Source of the DNA: Zoogloeaceae bacterium
Lineage (GTDB): Bacteria > Pseudomonadota > Gammaproteobacteria > Burkholderiales > Rhodocyclaceae
Direction of reading: 5' to 3'
DNA: 17,365 nucleotides
NCBI GenBank assembly: GCA_031273145.1
Contig: JAISSL010000093.1
Span: 1-17,365 of the forward strand
Below, piece by piece: positions 1 to 8,352 of this stretch. Position numbers and translations under genes: made by a program. Position 1 is the first letter of the stretch. Each line of letters starts with the position of its first letter. The notes beneath the pieces were generated by a model. That model made no database searches. It saw only the letters and a list, made by a program, of their open reading frames with translations, and was not told the DNA's origin.

Positions 1-849
1 GGCATCATCCAGTTCCGCAAGCAGTCTGGCCTTATCCGCGCCCAGCGTGCCGCGCAGGGAAAGCCAGTTGGAAGCGTGGTCGCTCCTGAAAATGGTGCGG
101 GAGAGTTCCAGAGATTCCATGAAGTGCCGCATCTCCACCAGCAATTCCGGGATGTCCGGCATTTCCCATTCAGGAAAGGCAGCTCTCAAACGCGCTTCGC
201 CCTTGGGAAAGCTGACCGTCAGAACCGCCAGATATTCCGGCTGCGTCGCATTCGCTAATTTGGCGGATTGGTAAGCATGTTCCCTGCTGAAACTCCGCCC
301 GCCCAGGCCATTCAGAATCATGACCGAACGCCGGATATGCGCCGCGCCCAGTTTTTCCAGCGCCTCGACGGTACTCTGGAAAGTCTCGCCCTTGTTGATC
401 TTGGCGAGTACCGTATCGTCGCCCGATTCAGCGCCGAGATAGATGAGGGATAGCCCCGCTTCCGCCAGTTCCCGCACTTCCTCAACCGTTTTCTTCTTCA
501 GGTTGCGCGGCAGGCAATAGCTGGAAATCCGCTGGACGTAAGGCAGATGGGTACGAATGGCAGCAAGCGCGGCGAGTAGACGCCGGGTAGGCAGCGCCAG
601 CGCGTCGCCATCGGCCAGAAAGACCCGACGAATGGCAAGACTTTCCGGCATGTCTGAGAGTTGGCGCAGACTATCCTCGACTTCCTTTTCATCCCGCGCC
701 CGAAAGCGTTTTTGCGGGTCGGTATACATCTCGCAGAAGGCGCAACGATTCCAGGAACAGCCATCGGTCAAGGGCAGAATCAGGGAATGCGCCTCGCTCG
801 GCGGACGATAAACCGGCGGAACATAACGAATGGGCAGGGCGGCAAACAT
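1..849 (-). CDS. Radical SAM protein, 3' end cut by the window
   Basis: The reading frame is open from ATG at 849 to base 1 (283 codons, no stop), so the C-terminus lies outside. Near the N-terminus DGCSWNRCAFCEMY places cysteines at residues 31, 36 and 39. This is a CX4CX2C cluster, not the classical CX3CX2C that binds the [4Fe-4S] cluster and S-adenosylmethionine. I recall this spacing from a family of uncharacterised radical SAM enzymes with the same 'GCSWN.C.FC.MY' signature. Further on, YLGAESGDD fits the SAM-contacting strand of the TIM-barrel core, and a basic RNLKKKTVEEV stretch precedes it. The substrate cannot be told. The start is the first ATG of the frame. Upstream there is only a weak purine-rich AAAGA as Shine-Dalgarno. 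The gene follows the response regulator on the same strand after 120 nt, so co-transcription is possible but unproven. Confidence 0.85.
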   Translation of the reverse strand, partial: MFAALPIRYVPPVYRPPSEAHSLILPLTDGCSWNRCAFCEMYTDPQKRFRARDEKEVEDSLRQLSDMPESLAIRRVFLADGDALALPTRRLLAALAAIRTHLPYVQRISSYCLPRNLKKKTVEEVRELAEAGLSLIYLGAESGDDTVLAKINKGETFQSTVEALEKLGAAHIRRSVMILNGLGGRSFSREHAYQSAKLANATQPEYLAVLTVSFPKGEARLRAAFPEWEMPDIPELLVEMRHFMESLELSRTIFRSDHASNWLSLRGTLGADKARLLAELDDA

Positions 850-943
850 GAAAGTCTTTTTAAGTAGAAAAAACAGACCACCATGATGACAGTTTTATTC
901 TGCGGGTGACAAGGTTTTTGAAAAACATTGCCATCCGCAAGAC

Positions 944-961
944 CCCAGGCGCAGCCTGCCC
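944..961. repeat. Intergenic palindromic repeat, copy 1
   Basis: CCCAGGCGCAGCCTGCCC contains the inverted repeat CAGGC-GCA-GCCTG. A near-identical 18-mer occurs at 14046-14063 (two C/T differences), and both copies have CATTGCC upstream. It lies in the 120-nt gap between the response regulator and the radical SAM gene. The rest of that gap shows no gene. It may be a small dispersed REP-like element or a weak transcript-end hairpin; there is no T-run. Confidence 0.4.
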
Positions 962-969
962 GCAGAACC

Positions 970-1617
970 TTACGGGTTGATGTCGCGTCGGTCGAGTATG
1001 GCGAGCGCCTGGGTGCGGCTGGAAACGCCCATGCGCTTGAAAATCGTGGATAAGTGTATCTTGACCGTGCCTTCAACCAGTCCCAAGCGTCTGGCAATCT
1101 CACGATTGGAAAAACCCTGCACCATCAGGGAAAGCACCTCGCCCTGTCGCACGGTCAATCCGTATTCCTTCAGACTGACCCTGCCTTCCAGCGGAAAGGC
1201 CGGTACGGCGTCGTTTTCCAGCAGTTCCTGCGCCTCATCGGGGCGCACCACCTCTCCCGCCAGCACCTGTTTCAAGGCAGATACCAGCTTGTCGCCGGAA
1301 TAGGATTTGGGAATGAACCCGGCTGCGCCCTCGGCAAACACCCGCTTCACCGTTTCAGGATAGGAAAAGGCCGAAAGAATGACCACAGGAATATGCGGGC
1401 AGATTTGCTTGAACTGCTTGAGGCACGCCATACCGTCCATCCCCGGCAAGGCAAGGTCAAGCAGGATCAGGTCAAAATCGGCGCTCTGTTCCAGCTTCTC
1501 CAGCGCCTGCGTGCCGCTGGCAGCCTGCTCGATGTGCAGCCCCTCCAGGGTACTCAGCACATGCACCAAGGCTTCCCGCACCAGAGCGTGATCTTCGACG
1601 ATTAATAATTTAGACAT
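970..1617 (-). CDS. NarL/FixJ-family response regulator (orphan), LuxR-type HTH output
   Basis: A 215-residue two-component regulator. The receiver domain is residues 1-120: acidic pair E8-D9, phospho-acceptor D54 in LILLDLALPGMDG, switch Ser82 in ILSAF, and conserved K104 in FIPKS. A linker leads to a LuxR/GerE helix-turn-helix at about 150-212 (LTVRQGEVLSLMVQGFSNREIARRLG, then VEGTVKIHLSTIFKRMGV). It should bind DNA when phosphorylated by a sensor histidine kinase. No kinase lies in the window, so the partner is unknown. I chose the ATG at 1617 because MSKLLIVEDHALV is a standard receiver start. An in-frame ATG 15 codons upstream adds only a non-homologous tail. It lies 75 nt behind gatB on the same strand, with its own candidate -10 and a palindrome in the gap. 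Confidence 0.93.
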   Translation of the reverse strand: MSKLLIVEDHALVREALVHVLSTLEGLHIEQAASGTQALEKLEQSADFDLILLDLALPGMDGMACLKQFKQICPHIPVVILSAFSYPETVKRVFAEGAAGFIPKSYSGDKLVSALKQVLAGEVVRPDEAQELLENDAVPAFPLEGRVSLKEYGLTVRQGEVLSLMVQGFSNREIARRLGLVEGTVKIHLSTIFKRMGVSSRTQALAILDRRDINP

Positions 1618-1626
1618 GGTATCCGA

Positions 1627-1635
1627 ATTGTAACA
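1627..1635 (-). promoter_or_regulatory. Candidate extended -10 for the response regulator gene
   Basis: On the minus strand the sequence reads TGTTACAAT, an extended -10 (TGn plus TACAAT). No good -35 is seen at 17 nt. The implied start site would fall only a few bases before the ATG at 1617, giving a nearly leaderless mRNA, so this is a weak call. Confidence 0.25.
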
Positions 1636-1675
1636 TTTTTTGCCGTGGGCATGGCAAGTCAAATTTCAGGGCATT

Positions 1676-1691
1676 TGTATACATGGATACA
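1676..1691. promoter_or_regulatory. 16-bp near-palindrome between gatB and the response regulator gene
   Basis: TGTATACATGGATACA matches its own reverse complement at 14 of 16 positions. It lies directly after the gatB stop and about 60 bp upstream of the response regulator start, a plausible place for an operator. The bound protein is unknown. Confidence 0.3.
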
Positions 1692-1692
1692 C

Positions 1693-3147
1693 CTAACCGG
1701 CGGTCAACTTCTGCCGCAGCAGTTCGGTGATCTGTTGCGGGTTCGCCTTGCCCTTTGCCGCCTTCATCACCTGCCCCACCAGCGCGTTGAAGGCTTTTTC
1801 CTTGCCCGCCCGGTATTCCGCTACGCTGGCAGGATTGGCCGCCAACGCTTCATCCACCAGTTTTTCAATCGCGCCGGCATCCGTAATCTGTCGCAAGCCC
1901 TGCGCCTCAATCATCTCATCCGCGCTCGTTGCTTCCCCCAGCCACAACGCCTCGAACACCTTTTTGCCAATGGCGTTGGAGAGGGTGCCGTCGGCAATCC
2001 GCAGCACCAGGCCGCCCAACTGCGCGGCGCTAACCGTCGCATCCAGAATCTCCCGATTTTCCCGGTTCAGCCGCGCGGCAAGGTCGACCATGACCCAATT
2101 GGCGCACAGCTTGGCGTGGGCAGAGCCTGCCACGCGAACGGTTGCCTCGAAGTAATCCGCCATTTCCAGGGTCGCGGTCAGCGTCGCGGCATCGTAGGCC
2201 GAAAGCCCATAATCGCGTATAAAACGCTGGCGTTTGGCAGAGGGCAATTCCGGCAGCTTGTCACGCTCGCGCTCGATCCAATCCGCAGAGACTACAAGCG
2301 GCAACAAATCGGGATCGGGAAAATAGCGGTAGTCGTGCGCGTCCTCTTTCGAGCGCATGGCGCGCGTCTCGCCCGTCGCCGGGTCAAACAGGACGGTGGC
2401 CTGCTCAATTTTGCCGCCGTCGGTAAGCGTCTCAATCTGCCAGCGGGCTTCGTACTCAATTGCTTCTTTCAGAAAACGAAAGGAATTCAGGTTCTTGATT
2501 TCCCGGCGCGTTCCAAGCGGCGTACCGGGCTGATGCACGGACACGTTGGCATCACAGCGAAAGGAACCTTCCTGCATGTTGCCATCGCAGATTCCAATCC
2601 AGCGCACCAGCGCGTGTAGCGCCTTGGCATAGGCCACCGCTTCTTCGGCAGAGCGCATGTCCGGCTCGGAAACGATTTCCAGCAATGGCGTTCCCGCGCG
2701 ATTGAGATCAATGCCGGTCTTGCCATGAAAATCTTCATGCAGCGATTTACCCGCGTCCTCTTCCAGATGGGCGCGGGTTAGGCAAACCCGCTTTTCAACG
2801 CTTTTTTCGCCCTGTCCAATCAGGATGTCGAGATGGCCGCCCTGCACGATGGGCAGTTCAAACTGGCTAATCTGGTAGCCTTTGGGGAGATCGGGATAAA
2901 AGTAATTTTTTCGCGCAAACACGGATTTTTCCGCCACCTTCGCGCCAATCGCCAGACCAAAGCGAATCGCGCATTCCACCGCGCCTTTATTCAAGACAGG
3001 CAGCACGCCGGGCAAGGCCAAATCCACCGGGGATGCCTGTGTATTCGCCGCCGCGCCAAAGGCCGTGGACGCGCCAGAAAAAATCTTGGACTTTGTGGCC
3101 AGTTGTACGTGCGTCTCAAGACCGATGACGATTTCCCATGAATTCAT
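1693..3147 (-). CDS. gatB: Aspartyl/glutamyl-tRNA amidotransferase subunit B
   Basis: A 484-residue GatB, the subunit of the GatCAB complex that holds the misacylated tRNA, activates Glu-tRNA(Gln)/Asp-tRNA(Asn) by phosphorylation, and receives ammonia from GatA. Family signatures are in order: GLETHVQL near the N-terminus, [60 protein letters not shown] and [20 protein letters not shown] helical C-terminal YqeY-like tail, ending [11 protein letters not shown], recognises the tRNA elbow. The frame extends to a TTG at 3153, but ATG 3147 is preferred because AAGAGGA lies 8 nt before it, too close for the TTG. Unusually, gatB is separated from gatA by a GST gene and a secreted-protein gene. The upstream gap is 84 nt, holds a short AGCCG/CGGCT hairpin and shows no convincing promoter. 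Confidence 0.98.
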   Translation of the reverse strand: MNSWEIVIGLETHVQLATKSKIFSGASTAFGAAANTQASPVDLALPGVLPVLNKGAVECAIRFGLAIGAKVAEKSVFARKNYFYPDLPKGYQISQFELPIVQGGHLDILIGQGEKSVEKRVCLTRAHLEEDAGKSLHEDFHGKTGIDLNRAGTPLLEIVSEPDMRSAEEAVAYAKALHALVRWIGICDGNMQEGSFRCDANVSVHQPGTPLGTRREIKNLNSFRFLKEAIEYEARWQIETLTDGGKIEQATVLFDPATGETRAMRSKEDAHDYRYFPDPDLLPLVVSADWIERERDKLPELPSAKRQRFIRDYGLSAYDAATLTATLEMADYFEATVRVAGSAHAKLCANWVMVDLAARLNRENREILDATVSAAQLGGLVLRIADGTLSNAIGKKVFEALWLGEATSADEMIEAQGLRQITDAGAIEKLVDEALAANPASVAEYRAGKEKAFNALVGQVMKAAKGKANPQQITELLRQKLTAG

Positions 3148-3231
3148 CGCCAAAATCCTCTTAAAGTTTTCGACCGCAAGCCGTCTTTACCGGCTGTCCG
3201 CCTGAGCGTGCGGGTAAGTGCAAGGCCAGCA

Positions 3232-3702
3232 TCATTCGTCATCCTCGACTCCGATTATTTCAAAGAGGTTAATTGGGAAGTCGGTAAGAGCAAACGGGTC
3301 ATAGAGTTCCGCACAGGGAATATCCATGCGCTCCTTTCCTTCTACTGTGACACGAAGACCTCCACCCCATGCTGATGAGAGTATCTCGTAAGTAGCCTTG
3401 GCATTCTGGAACTTCAGTTTAGAAACCGGACGGGCGCCTATAACTGATAGCCTGAAAATCCCGCGAGGATGCTTTGGGGTCTCTGGAAACTGAAAGACCC
3501 GTTTGTCCCCTGCATTGGCTCTGTACTGCATGTATCCCTCTGAGGCGCTCAAATTCTTCGAGGCGCAAAGCTCAAACCGCTTTGTCTTGGTCTCGCACCA
3601 GAAAGCCGAATATTCCTCGTCCGTGCACAAGGATGGCTGCTCTGCCCAGCTTGACCCGGCAAAGGCAAGGCAGAGCAGGATTAAACAGATGCGATGTGGC
3701 AT
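3232..3702 (-). CDS. Small secreted protein of unknown function
   Basis: 156 residues. A clear Sec signal peptide spans residues 1-20: basic start MPHR, hydrophobic ICLILLCLAFAG, then a likely cleavage after SSWA, before EQ. The mature part is about 136 residues with four cysteines (26, 36, 46, 130), suggesting two disulfides in the periplasm. The stretch ETKTKRFELCASKNLS followed by GYMQYRAN resembles an uncharacterised proteobacterial family that I cannot name. The C-terminus is acidic (EDDE). AAGGA lies 7 nt upstream of ATG 3702, a good ribosome site. It sits 17 nt after the GST gene and is probably on the gat transcript. Its bases look less GC-rich than the gat genes around it, which could mean later acquisition. 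No function is proposed. Confidence 0.8.
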   Translation of the reverse strand: MPHRICLILLCLAFAGSSWAEQPSLCTDEEYSAFWCETKTKRFELCASKNLSASEGYMQYRANAGDKRVFQFPETPKHPRGIFRLSVIGARPVSKLKFQNAKATYEILSSAWGGGLRVTVEGKERMDIPCAELYDPFALTDFPINLFEIIGVEDDE

Positions 3703-3719
3703 GGGTTGTTCCTTGTCGG

Positions 3720-4400
3720 TTACTGGTTTTCCAGCGCTAGGGCGCGTTGCACTGCCGGTCTTGCTGCCATCCGCGCCCTAAACGCCAAAAGATTCGTGAG
3801 GCCAGCGAGGTCGACCTGCGCGAATTCCGTCCAGGAAAGGACGGTGAAAAGATACCCGTCCGCTACGGTAAATCCCGGACCGGACTGGTGATGATGGCCC
3901 AAGAGATTCCCGGTCGTATCGCGCTCTTCAATAAGAAGCTGCGTATCGAACTGGTAATCCCGCCCCTGCAATTCCTGATCGAGCCAACTGAAACGATGGC
4001 GCAGATGCCCGCGCGCGGAAGTCTTGACCGCATCCGGCACATCCATGAACAGGGGCGTAAAACCCATATGCAGCTCGCTGCCGATAAAACAGAGGCGTTC
4101 CAACACCTTGCTGTGTCCGAAACTATCCTGCGGCGCAAGCTGTTTTTCCGGTACCAGGTCGGCAATGTACAGGACAATCGCCGGATTCTCGAAGAGCCGT
4201 CTGCCATCGTCCAGTTCCAGAACCGGCACGTAGCTCAAAGGATTGACCGCGCGAAAATCCGAACCATCCGGCAGGCGCTGCCCTTCTGGATCGCCCATTT
4301 TCTGATTGGTCACCCGTACCGCTTCATAGGGAATGCCCGCTTCTTCCAGCGCAATGCGCGGCGAGAGCGAACAGGTGCCGCTTTGGTAGTAGAGTTTCAT
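3720..4400 (-). CDS. Beta-class glutathione S-transferase
   Basis: 226 residues, collinear with bacterial beta-class GSTs such as E. coli GstA (about 201 residues). The thioredoxin-like N-terminal domain (1-80) begins MKLYYQSGTCSLS with the class-typical Cys10. It has the cis-Pro glutathione site YVPVLELDDG and the next contact ENPAIVLYIAD. The helical domain carries SELHMGFTPLF, with His111 equivalent to the conserved His of E. coli GstA, and the N-capping box FTVADGYLFTVLSW. It likely conjugates or reduces with glutathione in the cytoplasm; the substrate is unknown. A segment at about 146-176 replaces the short loop before FTVAD with about 20 extra polar residues, including HHH. GGAGA lies 6 nt before the ATG. 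The gene follows gatA by 21 nt and precedes the secreted protein by 17 nt, so it is probably in the gat operon. Confidence 0.93.
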   Translation of the reverse strand: MKLYYQSGTCSLSPRIALEEAGIPYEAVRVTNQKMGDPEGQRLPDGSDFRAVNPLSYVPVLELDDGRRLFENPAIVLYIADLVPEKQLAPQDSFGHSKVLERLCFIGSELHMGFTPLFMDVPDAVKTSARGHLRHRFSWLDQELQGRDYQFDTQLLIEERDTTGNLLGHHHQSGPGFTVADGYLFTVLSWTEFAQVDLAGLTNLLAFRARMAARPAVQRALALENQ

Positions 4401-4421
4401 GGTCTTTCTCCGTGTGAATCG

Positions 4422-5879
4422 TCAAAATCCTTGCGGACGGCGGCTGTGCCAGTCCGTCGCCTGTTGATACTGGTGCGCGACGCTCAACAGCCGCGCTTCG
4501 TCAAAATAGTTGCCGATCAGTTGCAGGCCAATGGGCAACCCGCGTTCATCAAAGCCGCAGGGAATGGAGAGTCCCGGCAAACCTGCCAGATTGACCGCAA
4601 TGGTGTAAATATCGGAAAGATACATCGCCACCGGATCGGCGGATTTTTCGCCCAGCTTGAACGCCGTGGTCGGGGAAGTCGGCCCCAGAATCACGTCGCA
4701 CTGCCCGAAAGCCGCCCGAAAATCGTCGGCAATCAGGCGGCGCACCCGCTGCGCCTGCAAATAATAGGCATCGTAATAGCCGTGCGAAAGAACGTAAGTC
4801 CCGATCAGGATGCGGCGTTTGACCTCCGCGCCAAACCCTTGCGCCCGGCTTTTTCGGTACATGTCGTTCAAGTCGTCGTATTCGGCGGCGCGGTAGCCGT
4901 AGCGCACGCCATCGAAGCGGGAAAGATTGGAACTCGCCTCTGCCGGCGCAATCACATAATAGGCGGGCACGGAAAGATGGGAATTGGGCAAGGCCACTTC
5001 CACCACGTTCGCGCCCAGACGTTTGTACGCTTCAACGGCAGCGAGTACCGCCGCCATGACTTCGCTGTTCGCGCCCGCGCCGAAAAATTCTTTCGGCAAG
5101 CCGATTTTCAGGCCGCGCAAGGGTTCTTCCAGTCTGCTACGGTAATCTTCCTGCGGACGCTGCAAACTGGTGGAATCCCGCGCGTCAAACCCGGCCATCG
5201 CGGAAAGAACATAAGCGCAATCTTCCGCAGAGTGGGCAAGCACCCCGCCCTGATCGAGCGACGAGGCAAAGGCAATCATCCCGTAACGGGAAACGACGCC
5301 GTAGGTAGGCTTGATGCCGGAAAGCCCGCAAAACGCGGCTGGTTGCCTAATTGACCCGCCGGTATCGGTGCCGGTGGCGACCGGCGCTAAATACGCCGCT
5401 ACCGCCGCCGCCGAACCGCCGGAAGAGCCGCCCGGTACGCAGGTCGTATCCCACGGATTTTTCACCGCGCCAAAAAATGAAGTCTCGTTGGAAGACCCCA
5501 TCGCAAATTCATCCATATTCGCCTTGCCGAGCGACACCATGCCCGCTTCCTGTTCCAGCTTCGTCACCACGGCGGCATCGTAGGGGGAGATGAAGTTCGC
5601 CAGCATCTTTGAGCCACAGGTCGTTTTCCAGCCCTCAGCGCAGAAAATATCCTTCTGCGCCAGGGGAATGCCGGTGAGCAAGCCGGCAGTTCCGTCGGCC
5701 AGACGGGCATCGGCAGTTTTTGCCGCCGCATACGTTTTTTCCTCATCTACGGTGATGAAGGCGTTCAGTTCAGGATTCACGCGAGCCATGCGGTCGAGAA
5801 AAAGGCGCGCCAGCTCGACGCTGGAAATCTGCTTTTCCTTCAATGCGCGGCTCAAGGTCTTGAGGTTGGAATAAATCAT
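4422..5879 (-). CDS. gatA: Aspartyl/glutamyl-tRNA amidotransferase subunit A (glutaminase)
   Basis: 485 residues, normal for GatA. It belongs to the amidase-signature family and hydrolyses glutamine to supply ammonia to GatB for tRNA-bound Glu/Asp transamidation. The Ser-cisSer-Lys triad is visible: Lys76 in PLAQKDIF, Ser152 in [14 protein letters not shown], and nucleophile Ser176 in [11 protein letters not shown]. The 24-residue spacing between the serines matches characterised GatA. The C-terminal part has the usual [12 protein letters not shown] and [13 protein letters not shown] blocks. It starts 8 nt after the gatC stop, so translation is likely coupled. The next gene downstream is a GST, not gatB. 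Confidence 0.98.
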   Translation of the reverse strand: MIYSNLKTLSRALKEKQISSVELARLFLDRMARVNPELNAFITVDEEKTYAAAKTADARLADGTAGLLTGIPLAQKDIFCAEGWKTTCGSKMLANFISPYDAAVVTKLEQEAGMVSLGKANMDEFAMGSSNETSFFGAVKNPWDTTCVPGGSSGGSAAAVAAYLAPVATGTDTGGSIRQPAAFCGLSGIKPTYGVVSRYGMIAFASSLDQGGVLAHSAEDCAYVLSAMAGFDARDSTSLQRPQEDYRSRLEEPLRGLKIGLPKEFFGAGANSEVMAAVLAAVEAYKRLGANVVEVALPNSHLSVPAYYVIAPAEASSNLSRFDGVRYGYRAAEYDDLNDMYRKSRAQGFGAEVKRRILIGTYVLSHGYYDAYYLQAQRVRRLIADDFRAAFGQCDVILGPTSPTTAFKLGEKSADPVAMYLSDIYTIAVNLAGLPGLSIPCGFDERGLPIGLQLIGNYFDEARLLSVAHQYQQATDWHSRRPQGF

Positions 5880-5887
5880 GGCGGCGG

Positions 5888-6187
5888 CTATTCGATGACT
5901 TTGGGGACGAGATACAGCCCATTTTCCGCTTCCGGCGCTACTGTCTGAAACCGGGCGCGCGCGGTTCCGTCCTCGTCGTGATGGGTAACTTCATCTTCGC
6001 GCAGACGTTGCGAGACATCCTGCGCGTGCGCCATCGGCTCGACACCCGTGGTGTCGACTGCCTGCAACGCCTCAATCAGCGAGAAAATGCCGTTCAACTG
6101 CTGGCGCGCAGTAAGAAGCTCGGCAGGCGCAATCTCAAGGCGCGCCAACTGGGCAATCCGTTCAACTTCCGAAGGTGTGAGCGACAT
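5888..6187 (-). CDS. gatC: Aspartyl/glutamyl-tRNA amidotransferase subunit C
   Basis: 99 residues, the usual GatC size. GatC wraps around the GatA-GatB interface and stabilises the complex. Recognisable features are the N-terminal helix [14 protein letters not shown], the [23 protein letters not shown] block, LREDEV, and the C-terminal [16 protein letters not shown], which in known complexes lies along GatA. It is the first gene of the minus-strand gat transcript. GAGG lies 10 nt before the ATG, and an extended -10 promoter lies just upstream. Confidence 0.97.
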   Translation of the reverse strand: MSLTPSEVERIAQLARLEIAPAELLTARQQLNGIFSLIEALQAVDTTGVEPMAHAQDVSQRLREDEVTHHDEDGTARARFQTVAPEAENGLYLVPKVIE

Positions 6188-6214
6188 AAAAACGGCCTCA
6201 ATCTCAAAAAAACC

Positions 6215-6242
6215 AATTTAGCATAAAAAATTCAGTCGACAA
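6215..6242 (-). promoter_or_regulatory. Likely gatC promoter
   Basis: On the minus strand TTGTCG (-35) is followed after 16 nt by TAAATT, preceded by TGC, an extended -10. The start site would be about 20 nt before the gatC ATG, with the GAGG ribosome site between. It lies in the 143-nt divergent gap between gatC and mreB. The AT-rich right half (TATTATTATAAGGTATCATAAT, 6264-6285) probably holds the mreB promoter, but no clear -35 can be assigned there. Confidence 0.5.
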
Positions 6243-6330
6243 CAGGAAAACACGCTATGGATTTATTATTATAAGGTATCATAATTGCTTCATCTTTTCA
6301 CTTTCGTGTTTTAGCACACAGGAATCCAGC

Positions 6331-7374
6331 ATGTCCGGTTTTTTCAGCAGCTACTTCTCCAATGACCTTGCCATTGATTTGGGCACCGCCAACACCTTGA
6401 TCTATGCGCGCAAGCGCGGCATCGTCCTTGACGAGCCTTCCGTGGTCGCCATCCGCACCGACAGCGGCCCCGCTTCCAAGCAATACATTCAGGCCGTAGG
6501 GCGTGAAGCCAAGGAAATGCTCGGCAAGGCGCCCGGCACGATCAAGGTCGTCCGCCCCATGAAAGACGGCGTAATCGCCGACTTCACCTTCACTGAACAC
6601 ATGCTGAAGCAGTTTATCCGAAGGGTGCGCGAATCCCGCCTGATTCCGCCTTCGCCGCGCATCATCATCTGCGTGCCCTCCGGCTCGACCCAGGTTGAGC
6701 GACGCGCCATTCGGGAGTCGGCGCTCAATGCGGGCGCAAAACAGGTCTATCTGATTCAGGAACCGATGGCCGCCGCCATCGGCGCGGGCTTGCCGGTTGC
6801 CGACGCGACCGGCTCCATGGTCATTGACATCGGCGGCGGGACGACCGAAGTCGGCGTCATTTCACTGGGCGGCCTGGTCTATTCCGGTTCGGTTCGGGTA
6901 GGCGGCGACAAGCTCGATGAAGCCATCATCAACTACATCAGCCGCAACTACGGGATGCAGATTGGGGAAAACACCGCCGAGAATACCAAAAAAACCATTG
7001 GTTCCGCCTTCCCCGGCACCGAAGTGCGGGAGATGGAAATCTCCGGCATCAACAAGGCGGAAGGCATCCCGCGCAAATTCACCATCTCGTCCAATGAGAT
7101 TCTGGAAGCGTTGGCCGATCCGCTGAATCAGATCGTTTCCGCCGTCAAATCGGCGCTGGAAAAGACTCCGCCCGAACTGGGGGCGGACATTGCCGAAAAG
7201 GGGATGGTATTGACCGGCGGCGGCGCGCTCCTGCGCGATCTGGATCGGCTGCTGGTGGAAGAGACCGGCTTGCCGGTGATTATTGCCGATGACCCGCTCA
7301 CCTGCGTGGCGCGCGGCTGTGGCATAGCCTTGGAGAAGATGGACAAGCTGGATTCCATCTTCGCTTCCGAATAG
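6331..7374 (+). CDS. mreB: Rod shape-determining protein MreB (actin-like)
   Basis: 347 residues, a typical length. MreB forms membrane-bound filaments that position the lateral wall-synthesis complex. The actin-fold nucleotide motifs are present: phosphate 1 [15 protein letters not shown], phosphate 2 [14 protein letters not shown], adenosine loop [13 protein letters not shown], and [15 protein letters not shown]. The N-terminal [10 protein letters not shown] is the short amphipathic start expected to touch the membrane. AGGA lies 7 nt before the ATG. It is the first gene of the elongasome operon, divergent from gatC. Confidence 0.98.
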   Translation: MSGFFSSYFSNDLAIDLGTANTLIYARKRGIVLDEPSVVAIRTDSGPASKQYIQAVGREAKEMLGKAPGTIKVVRPMKDGVIADFTFTEHMLKQFIRRVRESRLIPPSPRIIICVPSGSTQVERRAIRESALNAGAKQVYLIQEPMAAAIGAGLPVADATGSMVIDIGGGTTEVGVISLGGLVYSGSVRVGGDKLDEAIINYISRNYGMQIGENTAENTKKTIGSAFPGTEVREMEISGINKAEGIPRKFTISSNEILEALADPLNQIVSAVKSALEKTPPELGADIAEKGMVLTGGGALLRDLDRLLVEETGLPVIIADDPLTCVARGCGIALEKMDKLDSIFASE

Positions 7375-7400
7375 CTATCGCGTAACCATAGCGGCGCATC

Positions 7401-8336
7401 GTGGTCGAAGGCAACACGCCTCCCCCTCTTTTTCAACGCGGACCAGCGCCGCTGGTCATCCTCAGTTTTTACGTCATGCTGTCTGCCGCGCTGTTCGTGC
7501 TGGACATGCGCTTTCATGCCCTGGAGTTCATGCGCCAGTGCGTTTCCGTGGTGGTCGACCCGATTCAGCAGGCGGCGCAGGTTCCGCTTAGGCTTGCCCA
7601 GGAAGGCCATGCCTATTTTCGCGCCCTGGAAACGGCGGACGATGAAGTCCAGAGCCTGAAGAGAACCCTGCTCAACATTGCGCCGGATTACAACCGCCTG
7701 CAACAACTGAAGACGGAAAACGACGAATTGCGCGCGCTGCTGGAACTGAAGCAGCGCGAGACCATCAGCGGACAGCTTGCGTATGTGCGGCGCTTTGCCC
7801 GTGATCCGTTCGTGCGCCGGGTTTATCTGGACAAAGGGCGACAGGATGGGGTCTATGCCGGACAGCCCGTCATTGACAATCAGGGGGTCATCGGCCAGAT
7901 TACCCGTTCCTTTCCCTTTTCATCCGAGCTTACCCTGCTGACCGACAAGAATCTGGCGGTTCCGGTGCAGATTCAGCGTACCGGCCAGCGTTCCATCGTT
8001 TTCGGCCTGGGCAACGGGCAGATGGAACTCCGCTATATGCCGGCCAATGCCGACATTGTGGCGGGCGATCTTCTCTACACCTCCGGCCTGGACGACATCT
8101 ATCCCGTCGGGTTGCAGGTCGGCAGGGTCGTGGAAGTCATGCGGGACAGCGCCAACGCCTTTGCCTATATCGTCGCCGAGCCGCTTGCTGGGGCGGAGAC
8201 CCAGGGTCTCGTCATGATTCTGGATACCCCGAAATATGAACGTCCCTTCCCGGCAGACGTGGAAGAAATGCTGCCTGCGGATGACCGGAAGAAAGCGCTA
8301 CCACGCGCTGCCCCCGGCGAGACGGAACCCGATTGA
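7401..8336 (+). CDS. mreC: Rod shape-determining protein MreC
   Basis: 311 residues with a GTG start at 7401. A stop lies three codons upstream in frame, and MVEGNTPPPLFQRGP is the normal beginning for this family, so the GTG is well supported although no Shine-Dalgarno is obvious. One membrane helix spans about 17-37. A periplasmic coiled coil follows at about 75-120 (DDEVQSLKRTLLNIAPDYNRLQQLKTE). The paired beta-barrel domain has VYLDKGRQDGVYAGQPVID and GVIGQI. MreC links cytoplasmic MreB to PBP2/RodA through the periplasm. The last 40 residues are proline- and charge-rich and probably disordered. The gap after mreB is 26 nt. Confidence 0.96.
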   Translation: MVEGNTPPPLFQRGPAPLVILSFYVMLSAALFVLDMRFHALEFMRQCVSVVVDPIQQAAQVPLRLAQEGHAYFRALETADDEVQSLKRTLLNIAPDYNRLQQLKTENDELRALLELKQRETISGQLAYVRRFARDPFVRRVYLDKGRQDGVYAGQPVIDNQGVIGQITRSFPFSSELTLLTDKNLAVPVQIQRTGQRSIVFGLGNGQMELRYMPANADIVAGDLLYTSGLDDIYPVGLQVGRVVEVMRDSANAFAYIVAEPLAGAETQGLVMILDTPKYERPFPADVEEMLPADDRKKALPRAAPGETEPD

Positions 8337-8352
8337 CGATGAGGCACCCATC

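Noticed and set aside
3148..3153. TTG at 3153 as the gatB start
   Set aside because: The AAGAGGA ribosome site is only about 2-3 nt from it but 8 nt from the ATG at 3147, and GatB homology begins at the ATG.
3172..3210. Hairpin AGCCG/CGGCT upstream of gatB as a terminator
   Set aside because: Five base pairs with a 7-nt loop and no T-run on either strand.
3747..5354. A 535-codon plus-strand ORF antisense to the GST and gatA genes
   Set aside because: Both minus-strand genes are well conserved with active-site residues. The antisense product is rich in Arg/His/Gln with no domain, a typical GC-rich shadow.
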